DNA of 64,000 nt, taken from NCBI RefSeq assembly GCF_002934665.1, contig NZ_NIRS01000003.1, positions 62,001-126,000 on the forward strand. The letters run 5' to 3'. Of the stretch, positions 56,664 through 64,000 are shown one piece after another. The notes below the pieces were generated by a model. The model was given only the letters and a program-made list of their open reading frames with translations, made no database searches and was not told where the DNA came from. Within the stretch, counting starts at the first letter, position 1; every line of letters starts with the position of its first letter. The position numbers and the translations under genes were made by a program. The stretch comes from Pseudomonas laurylsulfatiphila. GTDB taxonomy: Bacteria > Pseudomonadota > Gammaproteobacteria > Pseudomonadales > Pseudomonadaceae.

Positions 56664-57473
56664 ATGCAACTCATCGATATCGGCGTCAACCTGACCAACG
56701 CCAGTTTTGCCGACAAACACCAGGCCGTACTCGACCGCGCCTACGCGGCCGGCGTGTGCCAACTGGTGCTGACCGGCACCAGTGTCGAGGGCAGTGAACA
56801 AGCCCTTGAGCTGTGCCAACAACTGGACGCAAGCAATCAGCGCCTGTTCGCCACCGCCGGTATTCACCCTCACTGCGCCAGCGACTGGAACGCCGACAGC
56901 GCCCGCCGTCTGCGCAGCTTGCTCAACGAGCCGAATGTGGTGGCCGTCGGTGAATGCGGACTGGATTTCAACCGTGATTTCTCGCCACGCCCGCAGCAGG
57001 AAAAGGTCCTCGAAGAACATCTGGCCTTGGCCGTCGAATTGCAGCTGCCGGTTTTTCTGCACGAACGTGACGCCAGCCAGCGTTTGCTGGAGATACTGCG
57101 CGACTTCCGCGACCAATTGCCGGCCGCGGTGGTGCACTGCTTCACCGGGGAGCAGAAGGCGCTGTTCAGCTACCTCGACCTGGACCTGCACATCGGCATT
57201 ACCGGCTGGATCTGCGACGAGCGCCGGGGCACGCATTTGCATCCGCTGGTCAAGGAGATCAAGCGCGGACGCCTGATGCTCGAAAGCGATGCACCGTACC
57301 TGCTGCCGCGCAGCCTGCGCCCCAAGCCGAAAAACGGGCGAAACGAGCCGGCGTACCTGACCGAAGTATTGCGCGAAGTGGCACTGCATCGCGGGGAAAG
57401 CCAGGAGGATCTGGCGGCGCACACCACTGCGTGCGCACGCTCGTTCTACGGCTTGCCATCAATCCCCCTGTAA
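56664..57473 (+). CDS. tatD: TatD-family metal-dependent deoxyribonuclease
   Basis: 269 residues. Metal ligands are visible: AGIHPH (~70), [12 protein letters not shown] (~96), FLHERDA (~134), VHCFTGEQ (~160) and [14 protein letters not shown] (~209). TatD is a 3'-5' exonuclease in DNA repair and RNA quality control, not part of the Tat translocon. ATG 56664. Upstream mltF and downstream chemoreceptor match the P. aeruginosa order. Confidence 0.95.
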   Translation: MQLIDIGVNLTNASFADKHQAVLDRAYAAGVCQLVLTGTSVEGSEQALELCQQLDASNQRLFATAGIHPHCASDWNADSARRLRSLLNEPNVVAVGECGLDFNRDFSPRPQQEKVLEEHLALAVELQLPVFLHERDASQRLLEILRDFRDQLPAAVVHCFTGEQKALFSYLDLDLHIGITGWICDERRGTHLHPLVKEIKRGRLMLESDAPYLLPRSLRPKPKNGRNEPAYLTEVLREVALHRGESQEDLAAHTTACARSFYGLPSIPL

Positions 57474-57586
57474 CCACAATTCCCCTGTGGAGCTGGCCCT
57501 TGATCTGCATCAAGAACCAGTCACCTGAGTAGCGGCACAATGCTGGCACCTTGCCAAAACTGTTTCCGCTATCAGAGAAGACCTCC

Positions 57587-59068
57587 ATGGGTGCCTGGCT
57601 TAGCAATATCTCGCTGAAATACAAATTCTGGGCGGTCAACGCCGTCGCGTTCGTCACCACCCTGTTGTTGGTGCTGTACGCGGTGCAGCTTGAACAGCAG
57701 GCCCGCAGTCACGCGTCCCAGGCTTCGGCCCAGGCCCAGGCGCGATTGCTCGAAGCCTGGCCCGCCGGGCAATCGCTGCCCCATGCCGACAACCTGCTGG
57801 CGTTCAACCACGGGCAAGCCCCCATGCTCAATGAGCGCCCCGTGCAAGAACTGGCCGACGCCAATGGCTGGGTCGAGATCAACTCAATGCCGTTGTTCGG
57901 TGACAACCCGTTGATGGGCGCCGAAGTGTTCGCGCGCGCCGACGGGCAGCGGGTCGCCGTGATCGCCCACGGCCCAAGCCTGGGCCAGGTGTTCAGCGAG
58001 CGCTTCGCTCACTACGCGGTGGCGGTGTTCATCCTGATGCTGGCCATGCTCGGCGCATCGCAGTTGTTGATCCGTTTCCTGCTCAGCCAGCTCAACACCT
58101 TGAAAGACGTCATGTTGCACGTGGAGAAAACCGGCGACCTGTCGGCCCGCGTGCCATTGGCTTGCAGCGACGAAGTCGGCCAGATGGCCAACGCCTTCAA
58201 CGCCATGCAGGCCGGATATCAACGGGTAGTCAACACCGTCGCCAGCACCGCCCGGCAACTGGACACCGGCGCTGCGCGGCTGGCGGCGAGCATGAATGAA
58301 GTGCGCCACGGCATGCTCGGTCAGCAAAGCGAAACCGACCAGGCCGCCACGGCGATCAATGAAATGACCGCTACGGTCTATCACATCGCCCAGCACGCGG
58401 GCGCCACCCGTGACCTTTCGCAATCGGCCGATACCCTGGCCGGTAGTGGGCAGGAAGTGGTGACGCGGGTGCAGCGCTCGATTGCCGGGCTGTCCACCGG
58501 CGTGCAGCAGACCGCCGAGATGATTCAACGCCTGGCCGAGGACAGCCAGAAGATCAACGGCGTGGTCAACGTGATTCACAGCATCGCCGAACAGACCAAC
58601 CTGCTGGCGCTCAACGCCGCCATCGAAGCGGCGCGGGCCGGCGAGATGGGGCGCGGCTTTGCGGTCGTCGCCGATGAAGTACGTAACCTCGCCAAACGCG
58701 TGCAAGCGTCCACGGACGAAATCACGATCATGGTCTCGGCGTTGCAGGCCGGGACACGGGACGCCGTGGATTTCATGCAAGAGAGCTCGTTCAAGGCCGA
58801 TGACTGCGTACGACAAGCGCAAGAGGCCGGCGCGGCCCTGGCCGAAATCACCGGCGCAGTGGCACAGATGCGTGAAAGCAACACGCAGATCGCCGTGGCG
58901 GCCGAGCAGCAGAGCCAGGTGGCGGAAGAGATGAACCGGGCGGTGGTGAGCATCCGTGACGTGACTGAGAATACGGTGCAGCAGACGGTGTCTTCGGCGA
59001 CTACCAGCAATGAACTGGCGGCGCTGGCCGGGGAGTTGAGCAAGGCGATAGGTCAACTGAAACTCTGA
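57587..59068 (+). CDS. Methyl-accepting chemotaxis protein
   Basis: 493 residues: TM1 (~18-38), a small periplasmic ligand domain of ~110 residues (~40-145), TM2 (~148-168), HAMP (~170-225) and the long signalling coiled coil with hairpin tip [20 protein letters not shown] (~335-354). The ligand domain is smaller than the four-helix type; its signal is unknown. ATG 57587 with AGAGAAG; no CheR-binding pentapeptide at the end. Confidence 0.93.
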   Translation: MGAWLSNISLKYKFWAVNAVAFVTTLLLVLYAVQLEQQARSHASQASAQAQARLLEAWPAGQSLPHADNLLAFNHGQAPMLNERPVQELADANGWVEINSMPLFGDNPLMGAEVFARADGQRVAVIAHGPSLGQVFSERFAHYAVAVFILMLAMLGASQLLIRFLLSQLNTLKDVMLHVEKTGDLSARVPLACSDEVGQMANAFNAMQAGYQRVVNTVASTARQLDTGAARLAASMNEVRHGMLGQQSETDQAATAINEMTATVYHIAQHAGATRDLSQSADTLAGSGQEVVTRVQRSIAGLSTGVQQTAEMIQRLAEDSQKINGVVNVIHSIAEQTNLLALNAAIEAARAGEMGRGFAVVADEVRNLAKRVQASTDEITIMVSALQAGTRDAVDFMQESSFKADDCVRQAQEAGAALAEITGAVAQMRESNTQIAVAAEQQSQVAEEMNRAVVSIRDVTENTVQQTVSSATTSNELAALAGELSKAIGQLKL

Positions 59069-59074
59069 GGGCCC

Positions 59075-59168
59075 TTTCGCGAGCAGGCTCGCTCCCACAA
59101 GGGATCTATGTATGCCCAGAATTTGATGGTCACCGAGGATCAATGTGGGAGCGAGCCTGCTCGCGAAG
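59075..59168. repeat. REP pair (GTGGGAGCGAGCCTGCTCGCG class)
   Basis: TTCGCGAGCAGGCTCGCTCC and its complement about 50 bases apart, after the chemoreceptor gene. Confidence 0.9.
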
Positions 59169-59298
59169 GCGTCAGTCGACCCCACATCAAACTTGAACAT
59201 GACGCCTATCAAGCCAATAGCCAGCCTTGATTCGCCGCCAGCATTGACCGGGCCTATTCTTCATCACATGTGTTCAACATGGATCGAGGATCAACATC

Positions 59299-59664
59299 AT
59301 GGGCAAACGTCACCCCAACCTTCCCGCCTGGCAATGGCGAGCGTACCCGAACAATCATCAGCACCCGACCAATCTGGTGTTGCACCTGATCGCGGTGCCG
59401 CTGTTCATCGTGGCGTTTCTGCTGATCGTATCCGGGGTGTTCAGCCTGAGCCTGGCCAACATCGCCATTGGCGTGATCGGCGTGATTGCGGCGCTGGCCC
59501 TGCAACGCCACGGCCACAGCATGGAAACGCAAGCCGCCGAGCCGTTCAGTGACCGCAAGGATGCAATATCGCGCCTGTTGGTCGAGCAGTTTCTGACCTT
59601 TCCGCGGTTCTTCCTCAGCGGTGGCTGGTGGCGCGCCTGGCGTGAGCGCCACCGCCGTCATTGA
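59299..59664 (+). CDS. Mpo1-like (DUF962) membrane protein
   Basis: 121 residues with two transmembrane helices (~28-70, LIAVPLFIVAFLLIVSGVFS and ANIAIGVIGVIAALALQRHG). HPTNLVLHLIAVP and QRHGHSMETQAAEPF carry the His residues of the Mpo1/DUF962 family, whose yeast member is a dioxygenase of 2-hydroxy fatty acids. ATG 59299. Confidence 0.85.
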   Translation: MGKRHPNLPAWQWRAYPNNHQHPTNLVLHLIAVPLFIVAFLLIVSGVFSLSLANIAIGVIGVIAALALQRHGHSMETQAAEPFSDRKDAISRLLVEQFLTFPRFFLSGGWWRAWRERHRRH

Positions 59665-60462
59665 TCAGGCGAACACCGTCACCGTCTGCCGGCTCATGGC
59701 GATCAACCGGCCATCGGCGCTCCACATTTTCGCGGCAGCATGCCCGTAACCGTCCGCGGCATGCTCGGTCTCGACGAGGTATTTGCACCAGTCCAGGGTG
59801 GTCAATTCCAGCAGCGGTTGCACGAACTCGATGGTCCAGGTCAGCGTGCTGCCCATCGCCGGCGTCTTCAAAAACGGCATCAGGGCCGGCGGCCAAGCGT
59901 CCACCAGTGCGAGGATATGCGCCTCGCCGATGGCCTCTTCCTTGTCATCGCCGCGCAAGCGCACCCAACCACCCATTTGCCGCGATGTGCTACCGCTGAA
60001 CGGCAGCCCGCCAACACTCCAGCGCATCGCCAGGTGCCGCATGAACTCCGGGATGACGCCTTCGATAAAAGGCAATTCCTGGCACTCGTCCCAGTGCTTC
60101 ATTTCAGGTGCCGGTTCAGCGGCCACGGCCACCACCGAAGGGCGTGAAGCGCCGAAGCTCCCCTGGATCAACGTCACCACCTGGCCCTTCTGTATCACCC
60201 GGCCCAACACCTGGCTGACCGCCTTGCCTTCACGCAATACGTCGACTTCAAAGCTGACTGGAACCTCGGGCTCAACCGGGCCGACAAAGGTGATCGCCAA
60301 TGAGCGCACCGGGCGATCCGCTGGCACCCGGGCACGCATGGCTTCGTACTGCAAAGCGGCAACCAGACCACCGAAACTGGCCCGCCCCTGCGCCCAGGAG
60401 GCCGGAATAGACAGTTCCGTTGGCTGGCTACGGACAGCGTCAAGCAGTTCGGAAAAACGCAT
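59665..60462 (-). CDS. Acyl-CoA thioesterase family protein
   Basis: 265 residues, double-hotdog TesB-like thioesterase fold: ASFGGLVAALQYEAM (~28), RSLAITFVGPVEPEVP (~53) and a C-terminal half containing TSRQMGGWVRLRGDD and WTIEFVQPL. The catalytic Asp is plausibly in LALVDAWPPA. Substrate chain length unknown. Convergent with the DUF962 gene with no gap. Confidence 0.87.
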   Translation of the reverse strand: MRFSELLDAVRSQPTELSIPASWAQGRASFGGLVAALQYEAMRARVPADRPVRSLAITFVGPVEPEVPVSFEVDVLREGKAVSQVLGRVIQKGQVVTLIQGSFGASRPSVVAVAAEPAPEMKHWDECQELPFIEGVIPEFMRHLAMRWSVGGLPFSGSTSRQMGGWVRLRGDDKEEAIGEAHILALVDAWPPALMPFLKTPAMGSTLTWTIEFVQPLLELTTLDWCKYLVETEHAADGYGHAAAKMWSADGRLIAMSRQTVTVFA

Positions 60463-60602
60463 GAATACCTCAAGGGATCGGAAAAAGATGAGGGGATCTT
60501 AACCATCTGGCGAGGTGGATACATCGCCTATTCCGGACAAATTGACTGACAGATAAGTCGTGCTCGGCTCGAACACAAAATCCATGGCCAACATTGAGCC
60601 CA

Positions 60603-60692
60603 TGTGGGAGCGAGCCTGCTCGCGAAAACGGTGTAACAGTCACGATGTGTGCTGAATGTTAATCCGCTATCGCGAGCAGGCTCGCTCCTACA
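60603..60692. repeat. REP pair (GTGGGAGCGAGCCTGCTCGCG class)
   Basis: TGTGGGAGCGAGCCTGCTCG and its inverted copy with CTCCTACA end, between the thioesterase start and the CHAD gene end. Confidence 0.9.
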
Positions 60693-60709
60693 ATGGATCT
60701 GGGGAGGTC

Positions 60710-61468
60710 TCAGGATTTGAAACAGGCCTTGCTGAGTTTTTCCAGAACACGGTCCGCACGCTGTTCAGCCTCGGCCATGGTGGTTGTCCAGACCTCGACA
60801 CAGGGCTGCAAATCCGCTTCCTGCTCAGCCATCGCCAGCCATTGCACGCAATCGTGCCAGTCACCCAGCGCGCCCTGGGCCGATTTCAATCGGGGCATGG
60901 CCGCTTTCGGCAAACGGTCCAGCTCGGGGTAAGCGTCGATGCCATAGCGTACGCGCTTGATCAGCAGGCGTAGCCGATGACGGTCGTGGGCCGGGTCGTG
61001 CAGTGCTTCGTCGAGTTTTTTCCACTGTTTGCCCAAGCGTTTTTCGATGCGCTTGCGCAGGCCCTTGAGCAATCCCTGGCGCTGGGCAGCGCGCAGAAAA
61101 CGCGGAAACGCATCGAGGACGATCAGCAACTGCGCGAGCTCGGGACTGGCCGCCACGGCCGGATAGGCTTCGGCCATTTGCGCCATGCGCCACTGTGCAG
61201 CGTGAGGTTGACCGTGCTGAAGCAGGTACGCCGCCAGCACTTCGCGATCACGCAACGGCGTGGTCAGGTCGCCCACCCGTGAGGCGGCCGCTTCCAGTTG
61301 TTCGACACCAGGCAACCCGCGCAAAGGCCGCAACAGGCTGCGTAACCGACGCATGGTGGTGCGCAGATCGTGTAAAGCTTCAGGGTCAGTACGCTCTTTC
61401 AAGCGGGCCTGACAGGCCAGCAGACGAACTTCCAGGCCCAGGACATGAGCCACCAGCCGATCGATCAT
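60710..61468 (-). CDS. CHAD-domain protein
   Basis: 252 residues, all-helical CHAD domain rich in His, Arg and Lys: ALHDLRTTMRRLRSLLR (~31) and HRLRLLIKRVRYGIDAYPEL (~168) are its basic faces. CHAD domains bind polyphosphate and often associate with granules. No CYTH domain here. ATG 61468 with GGAG upstream. Confidence 0.9.
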   Translation of the reverse strand: MIDRLVAHVLGLEVRLLACQARLKERTDPEALHDLRTTMRRLRSLLRPLRGLPGVEQLEAAASRVGDLTTPLRDREVLAAYLLQHGQPHAAQWRMAQMAEAYPAVAASPELAQLLIVLDAFPRFLRAAQRQGLLKGLRKRIEKRLGKQWKKLDEALHDPAHDRHRLRLLIKRVRYGIDAYPELDRLPKAAMPRLKSAQGALGDWHDCVQWLAMAEQEADLQPCVEVWTTTMAEAEQRADRVLEKLSKACFKS

Positions 61469-61498
61469 GGGGGTTACTCCGTAGACAACGCCATACAT

Positions 61499-61582
61499 CT
61501 GTAGGAGCTGGCTTGCCAGCGATGGCGACATCAGGTCGCATAATGTTCAACGGCCTATCGCCGGCAAGCCGGCTCCTACAGG
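61499..61582. repeat. REP pair (CTGTAGGAGCTGGCTTGCC class)
   Basis: TGTAGGAGCTGGCTTGCCAG and an inverted GCCGGCTCCTACAG partner, upstream of the CHAD gene. Confidence 0.88.
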
Positions 61583-61595
61583 ACTAGCAGAGTTT

Positions 61596-61874
61596 TCAAC
61601 GCCCCGCGCGCGACTCACGAATATAGAAGCGGGCCTTCTCGGCCTTGTGGGTGCAGCCTTCGAACCCCTCGAATTGCTGCTGGGTCTTGGCCGCGGTTAA
61701 CAGCGACAGGGCCTTGGAGTAGCTGACGGTCCCGGCGAAACCTTCGGCTTTAGCCAGGTCCAGTTCATGCCATGCCGCATCCAGGTTACTTCCGCAACTG
61801 TCGCGATAGGCGGTTTTGCCGGCACAACCGGCGAGCGCCAGGGCAATCAATGGCACGCAGATCCAGGCTTTCAT
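61596..61874 (-). CDS. Small lipoprotein
   Basis: 92 residues; signal peptide with lipobox LAGC (Cys near 17), then a mature helical domain with LDAAWHELDLAKAEGFAGTV and cysteines that could pair (CGSN and GCTHK). Function unknown; homologues occur in Pseudomonas. ATG 61874 follows GAGGAG with six bases. Divergent from the patatin gene. Confidence 0.82.
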   Translation of the reverse strand: MKAWICVPLIALALAGCAGKTAYRDSCGSNLDAAWHELDLAKAEGFAGTVSYSKALSLLTAAKTQQQFEGFEGCTHKAEKARFYIRESRAGR

Positions 61875-62095
61875 CACTTACTCCTCAAAAATAGGTCAAC
61901 AGTCATGCAGGTAAGACGGTGTGGCAGCTGAAAAGTGCCGTTGGTCCGCTGTGCGAACTATAGCGCTGACCAGAACAACCCTGTGCCGCCATCGAGTGTC
62001 GAAAATACGACGCTCGTGCCCCCTCGAACGACCATGACGATTGAAGCATGACCCTCGATGGGTGCATTGTTGAAGCATTCAAACGAGGGCGATTC

Positions 62096-63133
62096 ATGAA
62101 AAAGCGTGTCGCACTGGTATTGGGCTCGGGTGGAGCCCGGGGTTACGCACATATTGGGGTCATTGAAGAGATCGAACGGCGCGGCTATGACATTGCCTGT
62201 ATCGCCGGTTGCTCCATGGGTGCGGTGGTGGGCGGGATCTACGCCGCCGGCAAACTCAATGAATACCGCGACTGGATCGAGAGCCTGGATTACCTCGACG
62301 TGTTGCGTCTGGTGGACGTCAGTTTCCGTCTGGGGGCGATTCGTGGCGAGAAGGTGTTCGGGCAGATTCGCAAGATCGTCGGCGAGATCAACATCGAAGA
62401 CTTGCGCATCCCCTATACCGCCGTCGCCGCCGACCTGACCAACCAGCAGGAAATCTGGTTCCAGGAAGGTTGCCTGCACCAGGCGATGCGCGCCTCGGCA
62501 GCGATTCCCAGCCTGTTCACCCCGGTGATGCAGGGCAACCGCATGCTGGTCGATGGCGGCATTCTCAACCCGCTGCCGATCGTGCCGGTGGTGTCGAGCC
62601 ATTGCGACCTGATCATCGCGGTCAACCTCAACTCCACCAACCAACGCCACTACCAATTGCCGGTGATCCAGCGCCCCGCCGCGTTCAAGACCCGCTTCGA
62701 CAACCTGATGAGCTCTGTCGGCTCGAAATTGCCGTTCCGGCGTAAACAGGCGGAACAATTGTTGATCCTGGAGCAGGAAGCGTTGAAAGCCGAAGGTGCT
62801 GATTTCAACCCGTGGATCGAGTCCGCCGAGCCCGAAGCACAGCAACCCGCTGCTGCTCCGGAAGCCAGTGGCGCGCCCCGCTCCGCCACCGGTTCGTTCA
62901 TCATCGACAACGTTGGACCGGCGTCCTTGCTCGACTTGATCAACCAGAGTTTCGAGGTGATGCAGACGTCGCTGGCGCAGTACAAGATTGCCGGGTATCC
63001 GCCGGACATCCTGATCAACGTGCCCAAGCGCGTGTGCCGGTTTTTCGAGTTCTACAAGGCGCCGGAGCTGATCGCGCTGGGACGGGAGATTGCGCGGGAT
63101 ACGCTGGATCGGTATGAGAATGAGCAGAACTGA
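62096..63133 (+). CDS. Patatin-like phospholipase (RssA/YchK type)
   Basis: 345 residues. Oxyanion loop GSGGARGYAH (~10-19), nucleophile elbow GCSMG (~38-42), catalytic DGG in LVDGGILNP (~159), and a C-terminal region of unknown fold (residues ~240-345). Probably a lipid acyl hydrolase without a signal peptide. ATG 62096 with GAGGG. The 220-base gap upstream of it shows no clear promoter. Confidence 0.92.
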   Translation: MKKRVALVLGSGGARGYAHIGVIEEIERRGYDIACIAGCSMGAVVGGIYAAGKLNEYRDWIESLDYLDVLRLVDVSFRLGAIRGEKVFGQIRKIVGEINIEDLRIPYTAVAADLTNQQEIWFQEGCLHQAMRASAAIPSLFTPVMQGNRMLVDGGILNPLPIVPVVSSHCDLIIAVNLNSTNQRHYQLPVIQRPAAFKTRFDNLMSSVGSKLPFRRKQAEQLLILEQEALKAEGADFNPWIESAEPEAQQPAAAPEASGAPRSATGSFIIDNVGPASLLDLINQSFEVMQTSLAQYKIAGYPPDILINVPKRVCRFFEFYKAPELIALGREIARDTLDRYENEQN

Positions 63134-63167
63134 ACGTCTGAAAACTCTTTATTGAATGTAAGGCCCT

Positions 63168-63263
63168 CATCGCGAGCAGGCTCGCTCCCACAGTGAATCT
63201 TTGGTGTACACAAGGTTTGTGTCTGACCAGGATCCCATGTGGGAGCGAGCCTGCTCGCGAAGG
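63168..63263. repeat. REP pair (GTGGGAGCGAGCCTGCTCGCG class)
   Basis: ATCGCGAGCAGGCTCGCTCC and its complement ~45 bases apart, between the patatin gene and kdpE. Confidence 0.9.
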
Positions 63264-63285
63264 GGCCGGATCATTCAACGCAACA

Positions 63286-63984
63286 CTAAAGGCTGTCCTC
63301 ACTCAACAACCGATACCCCACCCCCGCCTCGGTAACGATGAACCTTGGCTGGGTCGGGTCATCCGCCAGTTTCTGGCGCAAGTGCCCGACCACGATGCGC
63401 AGGTAGTGAGTGTCTTCGGTGTGCGTCGGCCCCCAGATGTCCTTGAGCAATTGCTGCTGGGTGATCACCCGCCCGGGATGCCGCGCCAGTTGAGCCAGCA
63501 CGGCGTATTCCTTGCGAGTCAAGGCGACCTCGATACCGTCGAGCAGCACCCGGCGATACGCCAGGTCGACCGTCAATGGACCGAAGCTCAGCGCCGCTGG
63601 CTGGGCTTCGCCGACGGACGCCTGACGCAGCAACACACGAATCCGCGCCAGGAATTCCTGGATGCCGAACGGCTTGGTCACGTAGTCATTGGCGCCGCCA
63701 TCCAGGGCCTCGACTTTCTGCCCTTCACCGGCGCGCACGGAGAGCACCAGCACCGGCACCGTCGACCACTCGCGAAAATCGCGCAATACCTGCTGGCCGT
63801 CCATGTCCGGCAAGCCGAGGTCGAGCACCAGCAAGTCCGGTTTGTTCAATGCAGCTTGGGCCAAGCCTTCACTGCCCGTGCCGGCCTCCAGCACTTTGTA
63901 GCCTTGGGAAGCGAGGCTGATGCGCAGGAATTTGCGGATCTGCGGTTCGTCGTCGATGACCAGGATGGTCGCGGTCTGGCTCAT
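63286..63984 (-). CDS. kdpE: Response regulator KdpE
   Basis: 232 residues, OmpR family: acidic pocket D11-D12, phosphoacceptor D55 (LLVLDLGLPDMDG), Thr/Ser switch LVLSVRAGEG, Lys in DYVTKPFG, and a C-terminal winged helix (LTRKEYAVLAQLARHPGRVI). Controls the Kdp potassium transport system; the partner kdpD would be expected beyond the right edge. Start ATG 63984. Confidence 0.95.
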   Translation of the reverse strand: MSQTATILVIDDEPQIRKFLRISLASQGYKVLEAGTGSEGLAQAALNKPDLLVLDLGLPDMDGQQVLRDFREWSTVPVLVLSVRAGEGQKVEALDGGANDYVTKPFGIQEFLARIRVLLRQASVGEAQPAALSFGPLTVDLAYRRVLLDGIEVALTRKEYAVLAQLARHPGRVITQQQLLKDIWGPTHTEDTHYLRIVVGHLRQKLADDPTQPRFIVTEAGVGYRLLSEDSL

Positions 63985-64000
63985 GAGTTCACATCAACAC

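Overview
The window is ordinary chromosomal DNA of a Pseudomonas, most likely of the fluorescens group. The evidence is the content and order of core genes: sagS-ospR-gpx-msrB-aminotransferase-htpX, deaD-crotonase-class II DAHP synthase, ohrR-ohr-efp-earP, oprI-L,D-transpeptidase-tesA-ABC transporter-greB, and mltF-tatD-chemoreceptor all follow the P. aeruginosa order as I remember it. The DNA is GC-rich, and many intergenic gaps carry fluorescens-type REP palindromes. No rRNA, tRNA, CRISPR array, prophage or complete insertion sequence was seen.

Layout. 0-5.9 kb: mobA, a small YgdR-type lipoprotein, an RluA-family pseudouridine synthase, a 270-bp MITE with its own internal hairpins, a small unknown gene under an almost perfect LexA (SOS) box, a glutaredoxin-like protein, a lone ammonium transporter, and a three-gene DUF883/YqjE membrane operon. 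5.9-15.3 kb: dgt, then a signalling island made of a stand-alone receiver, a BvgA-like regulator, a 1217-residue BvgS-like sensor kinase with two periplasmic binding domains, and an HD-GYP phosphodiesterase with an unusual insertion. 15.3-25 kb: free-Met-sulfoxide reductase and a DUF815 ATPase, then SagS, OspR, glutathione peroxidase, MsrB, alanine-type aminotransferase, HtpX, thiopurine methyltransferase and a DODA-type dioxygenase. 25-37 kb: DeaD, a crotonase, a spermidine-synthase-fold protein, class II DAHP synthase, a YcaQ/AlkX-type glycosylase, DUF1127, two LysR regulators, a TauE/SafE transporter, and the OhrR/Ohr peroxide module with a secreted esterase. 37-46 kb: EF-P and its arginine rhamnosyltransferase EarP, a GreA/B-like factor, CysB, a stress protein, a nucleotidase-PanE-thioredoxin operon, a PilZ-like protein, class I DAHP synthase and a GNAT protein. 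46-64 kb: OprI, L,D-transpeptidase, a ~1.1 kb repeat-filled non-coding gap, TesA back to back with a YbbA/YbbP ABC transporter, GreB, DoxX, MltF, TatD, a chemoreceptor, small proteins, a thioesterase, a CHAD protein, a lipoprotein, a patatin-like phospholipase and KdpE.

Themes. Oxidative and thiol stress recurs: two Cys-based MarR sensors (OspR, OhrR) sit beside their peroxidases, with MsrB, MsrC, glutaredoxin and thioredoxin-like genes nearby. Phosphorelay and cyclic-di-GMP signalling is the second theme (BvgS-like kinase, SagS, HD-GYP, PilZ-like).

The most unusual items are the Roc-like phosphorelay in which the receiver gene lacks an EAL domain and an HD-GYP gene lies downstream (7.4-15.3 kb), the 914-bp non-coding element with inverted ends (48287-49200), the MITE (1991-2260), the SOS box (2662-2677), and structured leader regions upstream of oprI and the ammonium transporter.
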